Source: an uncultured Prevotella sp. (GTDB lineage Bacteria > Bacteroidota > Bacteroidia > Bacteroidales > Bacteroidaceae). Taken from it: a DNA stretch of 64,000 bases. Below are positions 18,253 through 25,964 of the stretch, piece by piece (within the stretch, counting starts at the first letter, position 1; every line of letters starts with the position of its first letter). The stretch spans positions 12,549-76,548 of the forward strand of contig CAKQMS010000011.1 in assembly GCA_934254985.1 (NCBI GenBank), written 5' to 3'. A program made the translations under genes and the position numbers. Below the pieces are notes generated by a model that worked only from the letters and a program-made list of their open reading frames with translations, did no database searches and was not told where the DNA came from.

Positions 18253-18540
18253 TTACACGAAAGGCTTAAGTGAAACAATCTGAATGTTGTTAAATTTCCT
18301 TGCACCAGGCTCTTTGCCTTGCGACACACGGAATGTGACCTCTGCCTGCCAAAGAGTGTAGTTGGTGTCCACATGAGCGAAAGCCTTTGCAGCATCGCCA
18401 ACCATTTCAGCCACCATCGTAGCACTACCGTTAGTTATCTCAAACTCTCTCTTTGCCAACAGCTTTACGCTGCCGTCAGTCTGTGTGAGCGGTATTTCAC
18501 GAAGCTCACCGATACTCAATATTTTTACAAGTATTTCCAT
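18253..18540 (-). CDS. Small protein of unknown function, first gene of the VirE_N operon
   Basis: The preferred start is the ATG at 18540, giving 95 residues beginning MEILVKILSIGELREIPLT. The frame is open up to 18702, but the -7 element at 18651-18658 lies inside that extension. The protein is mostly beta with a helix around residues 40-52 (MVAEMVGDAAKAF), and the layout VEVT-FRVSQGK near the end is reminiscent of small OB-fold proteins. That is only a resemblance. It ends 2 bases before the DUF5675 gene, so the two are probably coupled. Confidence 0.65.
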   Translation of the reverse strand: MEILVKILSIGELREIPLTQTDGSVKLLAKREFEITNGSATMVAEMVGDAAKAFAHVDTNYTLWQAEVTFRVSQGKEPGARKFNNIQIVSLKPFV

Positions 18541-18650
18541 GTCTTGAATATGTATTTTTGTGATTAATGTTTCATCCGCTTTTTTCGCATGCACATGGCG
18601 CCATAGATATTTGCACGAGCGAAGCACGAATGTTGTCTGTTTGACAGTTG

Positions 18651-18658
18651 CAAAGTTA
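18651..18658 (-). promoter_or_regulatory. Predicted -7 element of the VirE_N operon
   Basis: Minus-strand TAACTTTG, consensus, giving a leader of about 100 bases before the ATG at 18540. Confidence 0.6.
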
Positions 18659-18911
18659 GAGCATAAGCAAGGCTGGATAAAGAGAAAAACAAGGCGATTC
18701 AAGCTTTGTCCGATGCTTCCGAAACAACAAACACTTTTTGTCCGTGGTGTCCTGATAATTGCACCATGGTGTCTTTAACTGAATTTCCGATATTATCTTA
18801 TTATTTGCATTAAAACAGCACTAAACATGCAATAAATTGGCAACAAAATAACTTATGTTATGTCCATGAAAATAAGCACTTTACACAGCATAAAATCCCA
18901 CTTTTGTTTTA

Positions 18912-18919
18912 TAACTTTG
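18912..18919 (+). promoter_or_regulatory. Predicted -7 element of the orphan methyltransferase gene
   Basis: TAACTTTG, consensus; predicted transcription start near 18926, 36 bases before the chosen ATG. Confidence 0.65.
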
Positions 18920-18961
18920 TAATGCGAGCACATGTTGTGCCGCATAATATTTTTATTAATT

Positions 18962-19930
18962 ATGATACAAAAAAGCTCTAAAGCTTTTACAGCTGTTGAT
19001 TTGTTTTCAGGATGCGGAGGACTTTCACAAGGGTTTTCTTCTGCGGGTTTTAACATCGTTGCTGCTGTGGAATTAGACCACAACGCTTGCATCACTTACA
19101 GGAGTAATTTTAGTCATCCTGTGATAGAGGGCGACATCACCCAAGATGACGTAAAGCAACAACTCTATAGCACCATTGGCAACACCAAAGTTGACGTGGT
19201 TATTGGCGGACCTCCTTGTCAGGGTTTTTCAACCTCAGGCAAGCGCAACGCCGAAGACCCTCGCAACAAACTATTCCATGTATATAAGGATATAGTTTCG
19301 ACGCTACAACCACAAATGGTGTTGCTCGAGAATGTGAAGGGCATAACCACGATGAGTGGCGGAAAGGTTGTTGAAGCCATACGCCAGCAGTTTGCAGACA
19401 TGGGCTACACCATTTATATGAAGGTGCTTAATGCTGCCGACTATGGTGTGCCGCAACTGCGCGAGCGTGTGATATTCATAGGGTGCAAAAATGATTGCGG
19501 AAATCCATTCCCCGAACCTTTGTACACACCCGACAATTATGTTTCGGTAGCCACAGCCATTGGCGACCTCGAGTCTCAACCTTTCAGCTATGACTTCAGC
19601 CACGAGTGTCCTAACCACTCATTGGAAATGAAACATCGATTAGCTACTGTGAAAGAGGGCGAAGGCTTGTATGCCAATCGCAAGGATTCCTGCCGAAAAC
19701 TTTATTGGTCGAAACCTGCTTTCACCATAAAGGGCAACCATGGCAATTGCGCCATTCACCCACATCAAAACCGCACTATCTCTGTACGCGAAATGAGTCG
19801 TCTGCAATCGTTTCCCGACGATTTCGACTTCTCGCATGTGGCGAAACAATATCAATATGTGCAAGTTGGCAATGCCGTGCCACCACTTATGGCAAAGCAT
19901 ATTGCAAACAAAATGTTGACATTGTTGTAA
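18962..19930 (+). CDS. DNA cytosine-5 methyltransferase without an adjacent recognisable nuclease
   Basis: About 322 residues from the ATG at 18962. The frame opens earlier at 18932, but that would put only about 6 bases between the predicted transcript start and the start codon. All core m5C motifs are present: I (DLFSGCGGLSQGF, 13-25), IV with catalytic C86 (GGPPCQGFS), VI (ENVKG, 123-127), VIII (QLRERVIFIG), IX and X (QVGNAVPPLMAKHI). The target-recognition region is short, so specificity cannot be inferred. It transfers a methyl group from SAM to C5 of cytosine. The two genes downstream have no visible nuclease motif. Confidence 0.92.
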   Translation: MIQKSSKAFTAVDLFSGCGGLSQGFSSAGFNIVAAVELDHNACITYRSNFSHPVIEGDITQDDVKQQLYSTIGNTKVDVVIGGPPCQGFSTSGKRNAEDPRNKLFHVYKDIVSTLQPQMVLLENVKGITTMSGGKVVEAIRQQFADMGYTIYMKVLNAADYGVPQLRERVIFIGCKNDCGNPFPEPLYTPDNYVSVATAIGDLESQPFSYDFSHECPNHSLEMKHRLATVKEGEGLYANRKDSCRKLYWSKPAFTIKGNHGNCAIHPHQNRTISVREMSRLQSFPDDFDFSHVAKQYQYVQVGNAVPPLMAKHIANKMLTLL

Positions 19931-19971
19931 AAAAATCCGTTTCCTGTTCATGTCATATCGCAGAAAAGTGT

Positions 19972-19979
19972 TACTTTTG
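19972..19979 (+). promoter_or_regulatory. Predicted -7 element for the 176-residue protein
   Basis: TACTTTTG fits TAnnTTTG, 19 bases before the ATG at 19999 and 41 bases after the methyltransferase stop. Confidence 0.55.
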
Positions 19980-19998
19980 TAGCATATTTGAAAACGAC

Positions 19999-20529
19999 AT
20001 GACTGAACAGGAAACTTTATTGAAAGATTTCAACGACTACTTAAACGAAATTAAAAGTATAAGCAGTAAAGCACGCGGTAACTATATATCGTGGGCAAGA
20101 TACCTTATGAAATATCATCATCTGGACGAGATGAACGATGAGGAAGATATAAACAAGATTCTCAATATAGAGTTATCTCGACAGCATTTGCCAAAACGCA
20201 AGATTTACCGCACTATCCACGACCATAGCAATTTCAAGTCTACGCTCAGACGTTTTCTGCCATTTATGCAATGCTACAGACAGAAAATGGAATTGGAGAA
20301 AACACTCCATATCGACGAGATTATTGACATGATAGGACAGGTGGACACTTATCGTAATGCGGAGGTGATAAACGAAGCTGTGAGGCTCATCGTGTTTCAA
20401 AAAAATATCATTCTTACCGACGAGCAAAAGAATCGTATGACCGAGAACCTAAGAAAATATCCTGCGCAAGGCAATTGCTATGTGCAGCATTTTGGACCAC
20501 ATTCCAATGCTAAAGTCATAAACACCTAA
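19999..20529 (+). CDS. Unknown protein with an N-terminal helical (SAM-like) region
   Basis: A 176-residue protein; the frame is open far upstream inside the methyltransferase gene, but the ATG at 19999 sits just after a -7 element. The first 80 residues (LLKDFNDYLNEIKSISSKAR, then NYISWARYLMKYH) resemble the helical core-binding or SAM-like region that precedes catalytic domains in tyrosine recombinases and some restriction-associated proteins. No catalytic Arg/His/Tyr set or PD-(D/E)xK motif is visible afterwards, so it may be a DNA-binding remnant or an accessory protein. Its place directly behind a methyltransferase suggests a link with restriction-modification. Confidence 0.7.
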   Translation: MTEQETLLKDFNDYLNEIKSISSKARGNYISWARYLMKYHHLDEMNDEEDINKILNIELSRQHLPKRKIYRTIHDHSNFKSTLRRFLPFMQCYRQKMELEKTLHIDEIIDMIGQVDTYRNAEVINEAVRLIVFQKNIILTDEQKNRMTENLRKYPAQGNCYVQHFGPHSNAKVINT

Positions 20530-20557
20530 TCCTCCCACTCTATCTAACCATACCGCT

Positions 20558-21217
20558 ATGAGCGAAAAATATCAGAGCAAATATCAGCAGATATTCCACA
20601 AGGATGCAAACTGCGTAGTGATGAACGACCCTCATTTTCATGCTCCAGTAACACTCAATGCCGGAGAGGTTAAGGGCGTACCGGCATTTGACAATGAGGA
20701 TATCGACGACGAGATAAAAGAAGACGGCGACGAGGCTTTGCCGTTAGCCCTTTCCAACATTATTTTCAAAGAATCCCTCTTTCATCAAGAACAAGAATTT
20801 CTTGATCTTAAAGCCACCATTGCCAGTTATGTTTCTACTTCAGCCACAGCCACAAGCGATTGTATTGTAGCAAACAAGATGTGTGAATGGTACTACATAA
20901 TGAAAGCTTTAGACGAGGCTAAGTTTTTGAATAGTGACAAGACCGACAACGCATCGTTCGTTAGGCAGATGATGGCATGGTTTCCTGATATCCTTACATC
21001 GAGCAAAGACAGCGAAGACAAAACGGTGCGCAGCATAGCCAAGGCAATATCTGACGAAAGAAGAAAATGGCAGAAAGCCAATAAAAACATAGAGCCAACT
21101 ATCAGGGATATGGGAGCATTGGCGCCACATACCGACGTTAGTCGCCACGACTGCCAACGAAGAATACGCACCACAATAGCTCTTTTCAAGGCGCTTGAAA
21201 AAATAAAAAGAGGTTAG
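20558..21217 (+). CDS. Unknown 219-residue protein behind the orphan methyltransferase
   Basis: A soluble protein starting MSEKYQSKYQQIFHKDANC. The first 70 residues are acidic (DNEDIDDEIKEDGDEA); the remainder is helical, with SFVRQMMAWFPDIL and ending in a basic helix (RRIRTTIALFKALEKIKRG). No enzyme motif was found. It follows the 176-residue gene by 28 bases, converges with the HIRAN gene, and its stop codon lies inside the shared terminator hairpin. I do not recognise the family; sequences of this type seem to be confined to Bacteroidetes accessory regions, from memory only. Confidence 0.7.
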   Translation: MSEKYQSKYQQIFHKDANCVVMNDPHFHAPVTLNAGEVKGVPAFDNEDIDDEIKEDGDEALPLALSNIIFKESLFHQEQEFLDLKATIASYVSTSATATSDCIVANKMCEWYYIMKALDEAKFLNSDKTDNASFVRQMMAWFPDILTSSKDSEDKTVRSIAKAISDERRKWQKANKNIEPTIRDMGALAPHTDVSRHDCQRRIRTTIALFKALEKIKRG

Positions 21218-21242
21218 GGCTTTGATTATAACCTTAACCTCT
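21200..21242 (-). terminator. Terminator of the R-M-HIRAN operon
   Basis: A stem of 11 pairs with one mismatch (21232-21242 with 21209-21219). On the minus strand it is followed by TTTTTATTTTTT, giving a good intrinsic terminator; it may also close the plus-strand genes. Confidence 0.8.
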
Positions 21243-21259
21243 CTCTATATATATGGGGG

Positions 21260-22534
21260 TTATTCAATCTCTTGAATAATTCGTTGTTTCCTAAAATTAA
21301 TCTGATCGCATAAGTTTTGCAAACAAGCATCGCTCTCTATATCGAGATTAATATAGTTTTCCAACTTCGGCATGAAAGCATTGCGACTACCAACAATCCC
21401 AAATGATTTCTCAATATCAGGAAACGAGGGAGCATGTAAGATTCCGCATTTGACAAATGCCGCCATCACAATAGCAGCTTGCTCGTTTACCTTATCTTTC
21501 ATCATGTCTTTCATATATTCAAACCATGCTTGACGTTGGCTTCCTATTCCTATAATATAGCTTAGAACAGGATTAGGATTATTGCGATTCTTTCTCGGTC
21601 TGCCACATTTCTTTTTCACTCTGGGTTTTGCCTTCGATGCCTCGGTGCCAAGATATCCACATAGCGCCATACACGACAACACCTTCATCAAGAGATGATT
21701 ATCGAGATGCAAATAGAAAAGTCGTACTGCAAAGGTTGCTCTATTTTTATACATTTCGAATGGCAACCTTTTTGCCGCTTGCTCTACCTCGCTAAGCACA
21801 TAGTTGGTAGCCTCGGAGCGGTGGTTGTCGCGTATATCGCGCTTCATATCTTTTACCAAAGCTTCATAGGCTCTTTTCAGGGTTACGGTATCGTGGTTAA
21901 ATGGAATATATTTTCGCACCAACGCCCTCACCTCTTCTACCGGGTGTTTGTCCAGCATCTCATATATCTTATGTCTGTCATCGTTAGTCTCTTTCGAGAA
22001 ACTAAATACCATAAGATTGTTATACTCTTCCAACAAAGGGATGATGTCGGCAGCATTGTTGATACCTAATTCAAGAAACGATACAAGCGAGTCGACAGTA
22101 TCATTTAACTTCGACAACTTCTCACTCGAAAAAGTAATGGAGACAGGATAATTCCAGTTGTTGAATTTTTCGTTTATAGACTCTTTTGTAGGAGGCTCGC
22201 CATAATTATTAATTTTTACCAGCATGGCATTGCCATCCTCGGAAAATCCAACCACCTTGCCGTTCATGCAGTTTCGATCCCTTTGAACTAACTTTTCAAA
22301 GACACAGTAATCGTCGTTGTCTTTTTTTCTAACATAACCTATCCGCTTACCATTAAAAATTGCCTTCACAGCCTTTTGGTCATACTGATTGTCGGGTTCC
22401 ATCTTTAGTAGCACAGCCCTGCCATTGGCTTCGCTCATAAAGCTGCTTAGAGTATTTTTCACATAGTGTTTCATTCCCACCACAGATATTGTCAAATCAC
22501 TTGAGCAGGTAGGAATAGGGGTTAATTCTGTCAT
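21260..22534 (-). CDS. HIRAN-like domain protein, third gene of the R-M operon
   Basis: A 424-residue protein. Residues 16-75 carry a HIRAN-like pattern: SVVGMKHYVKN, then GRAVLLKMEPDNQYDQKAVKA and GKRIGYVRKKDND. HIRAN domains bind DNA ends, especially 3' single-stranded ends, in eukaryotic HLTF, and they occur alone or fused to helicases and nucleases in bacteria. The remaining 340 residues are mainly helical with no catalytic motif that I can see. A basic AT-hook-like patch lies near residues 310-320 (KKCGRPRKNRNN). It starts 10 bases after the methyltransferase stop on the same strand, so it is almost certainly cotranscribed with the R and M genes. Its role is unknown. Confidence 0.75.
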   Translation of the reverse strand: MTELTPIPTCSSDLTISVVGMKHYVKNTLSSFMSEANGRAVLLKMEPDNQYDQKAVKAIFNGKRIGYVRKKDNDDYCVFEKLVQRDRNCMNGKVVGFSEDGNAMLVKINNYGEPPTKESINEKFNNWNYPVSITFSSEKLSKLNDTVDSLVSFLELGINNAADIIPLLEEYNNLMVFSFSKETNDDRHKIYEMLDKHPVEEVRALVRKYIPFNHDTVTLKRAYEALVKDMKRDIRDNHRSEATNYVLSEVEQAAKRLPFEMYKNRATFAVRLFYLHLDNHLLMKVLSCMALCGYLGTEASKAKPRVKKKCGRPRKNRNNPNPVLSYIIGIGSQRQAWFEYMKDMMKDKVNEQAAIVMAAFVKCGILHAPSFPDIEKSFGIVGSRNAFMPKLENYINLDIESDACLQNLCDQINFRKQRIIQEIE

Positions 22535-22544
22535 TATTTTATTA

Positions 22545-23951
22545 TTAAATTATTTTTATGTTATCCTTATCATTATTATTTGTTACTATATCGTCGAAAA
22601 GATTAAGCTGACGCAAATTCGACTGCACCTCTGAGGTTTGAGTGGCTTTGTTTTTCTTTACCACAAGGCTCTGCTGCTTGAGCATAATCTCTCTTACTGC
22701 TTCCGAGCAATCGCAGGCAGCAGCAGGCATCACAGTCTCGATATCATTAAACAGCCGAATTAGCGAGCGACCAACTGCCCAAGCAAGGTTCACAGGCACA
22801 GCATTGCCAATTTGCTTGTATTTGTCGCTCATGGTGCCCATAAATTGCCATTCATCAGGGAACGTCTGAATGCGAGCATACTCACGTACCGACAAAGGGC
22901 GAGTTTCTACAGGATGGCAACGCTCCGTTTGCTTCTGACATGGCGAGCAGGTCAACGTGAGCGATGGTTCACTCATCGACAAACGACGAGCCATACCGGT
23001 TTTGCCACCACCAAGAAGCCAGCTACCACCCATATATTCGCGAGCCACTTCTTCGGGCAGATTACGCCAATCGCCACCCTGTGGCACCAGTTCCATAACC
23101 CTTTTCTTCTTTTCAGGATATGCAGCACCTTCTGACTGTGGCACCTCGCTATCATAGATTACTCCAGGGAAAAAAGCATCGTGCAAAGTAAGAATGCGCT
23201 CATAGGGCGAAGGCCAACGAAACTCCACATGCTGAGCAATATCGTTGCGAATGGCTATCAATATCAGTCGCTCGCGCTTTTGTGGCACCTGATACATGAT
23301 GGCTTTCAGCACATGTGGCTCAACCAAGGTATAGCCCAATTCGGCAATTGTATTTTTTATTGTTTCTATGGTGCGACCATCATCATGCGAGGCAAGTCCT
23401 TTCACGTTTTCGCCCATAAACACCTTGGGCTGAATCTCTTTCACCGCTCTTGCCAATTCAAAAAACAAAGTGCCTCGAGTGTCGCTAAAACCGCCCTGCT
23501 TGCCAGCATACGAGAATGCCTGACAAGGGAATCCTCCTGAAAGGAAGTCAACCTTTCCTCTAAGCGGAGTGAAATCAATATGGCGCACGTCGCCCTCTAC
23601 AACATTCCAGTCAGGTCTGTTCTTTCGCAGAGTGTTGCATGCTGAGGTATCAAATTCATTGAGCAGCACATGGTGGAAACCTGCCTTAGCCATACCAAGA
23701 GCCAAACCGCCTGCACCAGCAAATAATTCCACAGAATTAAACTGTCGCACAGGAGCAACTTCAAACTCTTCGCTCCAGCGGTTTTCAACCATAGCCTTAG
23801 CTTCCGGGATGTCGAGCAAGTCGCACATCTCGAAACCTCTCACGCCATCGCTATCCACACACGAAGGGTAGACACCACGGCGAGCCCATGAAGCCGTTAC
23901 AGCAGCACTCGTTCCGGTGAGTGCAGCAAGATTATTTATGGAAATAAACAT
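22545..23951 (-). CDS. Type II DNA cytosine-5 methyltransferase with an N-terminal HTH-like extension
   Basis: A 468-residue m5C methyltransferase that protects host DNA against the nuclease encoded upstream. Core motifs: I (VELFAGAGGLALGM, 74-87), IV with catalytic C143 (GGFPCQAFSYAG), VI (GENVKGL, 180-186), VIII (QKRERLILI), IX (LSVREYARIQTFPDEW) and X (QIGNAVPVNLAWAVG). About 65 residues precede motif I and resemble a MerR/HTH segment (NNLAALTGTSAAVTASWARRG), which could give DNA contact or autoregulation. It starts 7 bases after the nuclease stop. The recognition sequence cannot be deduced reliably. Confidence 0.93.
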   Translation of the reverse strand: MFISINNLAALTGTSAAVTASWARRGVYPSCVDSDGVRGFEMCDLLDIPEAKAMVENRWSEEFEVAPVRQFNSVELFAGAGGLALGMAKAGFHHVLLNEFDTSACNTLRKNRPDWNVVEGDVRHIDFTPLRGKVDFLSGGFPCQAFSYAGKQGGFSDTRGTLFFELARAVKEIQPKVFMGENVKGLASHDDGRTIETIKNTIAELGYTLVEPHVLKAIMYQVPQKRERLILIAIRNDIAQHVEFRWPSPYERILTLHDAFFPGVIYDSEVPQSEGAAYPEKKKRVMELVPQGGDWRNLPEEVAREYMGGSWLLGGGKTGMARRLSMSEPSLTLTCSPCQKQTERCHPVETRPLSVREYARIQTFPDEWQFMGTMSDKYKQIGNAVPVNLAWAVGRSLIRLFNDIETVMPAAACDCSEAVREIMLKQQSLVVKKNKATQTSEVQSNLRQLNLFDDIVTNNNDKDNIKII

Positions 23952-23958
23952 CGTTTTA

Positions 23959-24669
23959 TTACAATCCTCCCTTTTCCTGAATTTCTTCAGCTAATTCTTT
24001 TACCTTATCTAATATCAGCTTGCTACCATCAATCTTGTCTTCTTCTACCACTTCGCCAAATACCTTAGACAAACGATAATAGAAGTTACGGTCGCCTGTG
24101 AGATGCTCCCAAAAATCCACTCCTGCATAAACAGGATAAGTAGAAGCTATAATCTTATAGTTAGATGACAGGTTGTCGCCATAGAGCACACCTACTATCA
24201 AATCGTCAAAATTCAGTTTCAGATGATCGATGCGTGCCTTGCCCATCAATTTTCTGAAATGCCCGAGAATGGTAGTTACATCGTCATTATTAATAGTCTG
24301 AGGACCCGCCTTGCATTGGCAATACTTCCTTCTGCCATCCAGAGCATCCACAAACTCTATATCAATACCATCAATGCCCGAAGCACCGCCCGTAATTTGG
24401 CTAAGCTCAGAGATGAATATCTGAGTTTGCATGCCAAACGTAGTGTTAAGGCTGGTACCAAGAACACGAGGATACACCAAAGCCTTGGCCAACGACTCAG
24501 GCGTGGTGTCACCACACAGAAACGCAGCAAGATAGTTTATCAGAAAGGGATTCACATTGAAGTTTTTCAACTCCAACTTCTTCAAGTTGTTGATATGATT
24601 CGGTATTATAGCCGTACGGAAGAAGTTCTTTCCGCTCTCCAATATCGCCAGTTTCTGATTTTCGTCCAT
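23959..24669 (-). CDS. Type II restriction endonuclease, probably PmeII-like
   Basis: A 236-residue protein from the ATG at 24669; the frame opens at 24708, but 24669 gives the natural N-terminus MDENQKLAILESGKNFF. The central stretch GIDIEFVD (about 101-108) followed by YCQCKAGP (116-122) forms a PD-(D/E)xK-like pair, with K120 as the likely catalytic lysine and Q118 in the usual acidic position. From memory the NVNPFLINYLA, YPRVLGTSLNTTFG and QxKAGPxTIN segments match the PmeII family of type II nucleases. The neighbouring methyltransferase supports a nuclease role. The cut site is not known. Confidence 0.8.
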   Translation of the reverse strand: MDENQKLAILESGKNFFRTAIIPNHINNLKKLELKNFNVNPFLINYLAAFLCGDTTPESLAKALVYPRVLGTSLNTTFGMQTQIFISELSQITGGASGIDGIDIEFVDALDGRRKYCQCKAGPQTINNDDVTTILGHFRKLMGKARIDHLKLNFDDLIVGVLYGDNLSSNYKIIASTYPVYAGVDFWEHLTGDRNFYYRLSKVFGEVVEEDKIDGSKLILDKVKELAEEIQEKGGL

Positions 24670-24741
24670 GACTACTATTCTTATTAAATTAATATATGTA
24701 TGCTTCACATCATTATATTATCATGTGCAGCTTATCTTATG

Positions 24742-24772
24742 CAAAGATAATATTTTTTTATGAAAATTCAAA
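24742..24772 (-). promoter_or_regulatory. Promoter of the R-M-HIRAN operon
   Basis: Minus strand: TTTG at 24769-24772, a 19-base spacer and TATCTTTG at 24742-24749, a full consensus match. The leader to the nuclease ATG is about 65 bases. Confidence 0.85.
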
Positions 24773-24809
24773 TACCATCATATTGAAAAAATTAAGAGTT
24801 TAGATTTTT

Positions 24810-24817
24810 TATCTTTG
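24810..24817 (+). promoter_or_regulatory. Plus-strand -7-like element with no gene downstream
   Basis: TATCTTTG fits TAnnTTTG but no coding sequence follows for over 1 kb. If active it would transcribe the GTCAAC repeats and the nested palindrome as a non-coding RNA. Confidence 0.35.
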
Positions 24818-24906
24818 AACATACTAAAAGTAGATTTACCAAAAGAGCAAAGAGTAAAGGGATAGACTATAGAAAAAACACAATAGCAGGCAAAATTACG
24901 CAAAAA

Positions 24907-25030
24907 GTCAACTTTCTTAGGAAAAGCGTCAACGACATCAGGAATACTCGTCAACGAACTTTGGAGTGAAAGTCAACTAAATCAGTACGGAATCTGAAAT
25001 GTTAAAATCAAGAGATAAAAGAGAGTCAAC
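24907..25030. repeat. Phased GTCAAC motifs
   Basis: GTCAAC occurs at 24907, 24928, 24950, 24972 and 25025. The first four are 21, 22 and 22 bases apart, which puts them on the same helix face every two turns. The sequence between them is not repeated. Confidence 0.7.
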
Positions 25031-25064
25031 CTTATTCAGGAAAAGACAAGGAAAAGACAGAAAG

Positions 25065-25254
25065 TTAAAAACTTAAGAATTAAGAATAAAGAATAAGCAA
25101 CTTTCTAAAGTTGCTTATGTATTTTTACATTATATATTATATATAATATTATTATATATAATATATAATGTAATGTTATATTACTTTTATCTTTTTCTCT
25201 TTTTCATCAGAGATAACTATCCTTATTCTTTATTCTTAATTCTTAAGTTTTTAA
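25065..25254. repeat. Nested inverted repeat (190 bases)
   Basis: A perfect 33-base inverted repeat (25065-25097 and 25222-25254) encloses a 12-base-pair hairpin (25093-25118) and an AT palindrome of 22-base arms around a single centre base (25127-25171). No coding sequence is present. It could be a miniature inverted-repeat element, a cruciform site or a strong transcript end; no target-site duplication was looked for successfully. Confidence 0.9.
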
Positions 25255-25314
25255 TTTTTGAGTTTGTGCATCAACATGGAAGTCTAAGTAATTGCAATTC
25301 CGAGTAGACATAGT

Positions 25315-25494
25315 TCACCTCTCTATCCCATAAAACTCCATCAGATATTTCACCACCCTTGGAGGTAGCTTTCTCTGCGAAGCTTGATAGCCTGCAGCGA
25401 TTAATTGGTTGTGGTTAGCGTGTAGCCATCGGCGCAACGTGCGCTCGCTGACTCCTGCCAGCTGCGCCAGCTCTTTGCGGGTCATGGATTTCAT
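25315..25494 (-). CDS. DUF4248-like small helix-turn-helix protein
   Basis: A 59-residue protein from an ATG at 25494 to a TGA at 25315-25317. It begins MKSMTRKELAQLAGVSERTL and continues with RRWLHANHNQL, then a GYQ segment and LPPRVVKYLMEFYG. The RxELAxLxGVSxRTLxRWL pattern is a helix-turn-helix and agrees with DUF4248-type regulators that sit beside VirE_N and HU-like genes in Bacteroidetes. It is divergent from the HU-like gene and is read from a -7 element about 315 bases upstream, with a highly structured leader. In related loci it directly precedes VirE_N; here about 6.8 kb of restriction-modification genes intervene. Confidence 0.75.
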   Translation of the reverse strand: MKSMTRKELAQLAGVSERTLRRWLHANHNQLIAAGYQASQRKLPPRVVKYLMEFYGIER

Positions 25495-25574
25495 AGTGTT
25501 TAATGTTTGATGTGTAATGTGTAGTGAATAAATTATCCTACGGATTTTAAACGGATGGAACGGACTAAGGAGAT

Positions 25575-25722
25575 ACGGAGGCTAATCGCACGGAATGTAA
25601 ACGGAAGGCTGGCGCCAATGAAATCTGCGCGATAACATTCAAGCGAAAACTCAGGGCGTCAGCCTCCGTCTTTGTTCCGTGCGTGTAGCCTCCGTCTATG
25701 TTCCGTGCGTGTAGCCTCCGTT
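25575..25722 (-). repeat. Long inverted repeat and 26-base direct repeats in the DUF4248-like leader
   Basis: Arms 25575-25616 and 25655-25695 are imperfectly complementary over about 41 bases around a 38-base loop. The right arm is part of a 26-base direct repeat (25658-25683, 25684-25709, then a partial copy to 25722). In the minus-strand transcript it would fold into one long hairpin with motifs ACGGAGGCT and GCACGGAA on one arm. It could control transcription or translation of the small regulator. Confidence 0.8.
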
Positions 25723-25807
25723 GCATAATGATCCGAAAAATCCGTTTTAGTTCCGTATGATAATTTCTTTCCGAATATGGTCTGATGTTTCTCTCATTAT
25801 TCTACTG

Positions 25808-25815
25808 CAAAGATA
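25808..25815 (-). promoter_or_regulatory. Predicted -7 element of the DUF4248-like gene
   Basis: Minus-strand TATCTTTG, consensus. The transcript would have a leader of about 305 bases that includes the long inverted repeat. Confidence 0.6.
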
Positions 25816-25909
25816 CGAAATATTCAGCAGAATATGATGCTGCTATCCTCGACAAGCAGCCAAATGCAGCAAACAAACTGTTAAAATAACACCCCTAAAA
25901 GTTAAAACT

Positions 25910-25949
25910 CGGACATAAGCGGACACAAGCGGACATAAGCGGACAACGA
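25910..25949. repeat. Four 10-base repeats upstream of the HU-like promoter
   Basis: CGGACATAAG, CGGACACAAG, CGGACATAAG and CGGACAACGA lie head to tail. They end 15 bases before the -7 element at 25965, so they cover roughly -70 to -30 and repeat once per helical turn, as an operator array would. Confidence 0.85.
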
Positions 25950-25964
25950 GTTATGCGAATGTAG

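Larger units (their letters stand above)
18541..18961. other. Intergenic region with divergent promoters
   Basis: About 420 bases between the VirE_N operon (minus) and the orphan methyltransferase (plus). It holds the minus-strand -7 element at 18651 and the plus-strand one at 18912. The roughly 250 bases between them are AT-rich and contain no reading frame or repeat that I can support. Confidence 0.6.
24670..25314. other. 645-base non-coding region with promoters and repeats
   Basis: No reading frame is supported here. The region holds the R-M promoter (24742-24772), a plus-strand -7 element (24810), phased GTCAAC motifs (24907-25030) and a nested palindrome (25065-25254), each listed separately. 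Confidence 0.7.

Noticed and set aside
19705..19998. N-terminal extension of the 176-residue protein inside the methyltransferase gene
   Set aside because: It overlaps conserved methyltransferase motifs IX-X in another frame and precedes the predicted promoter.
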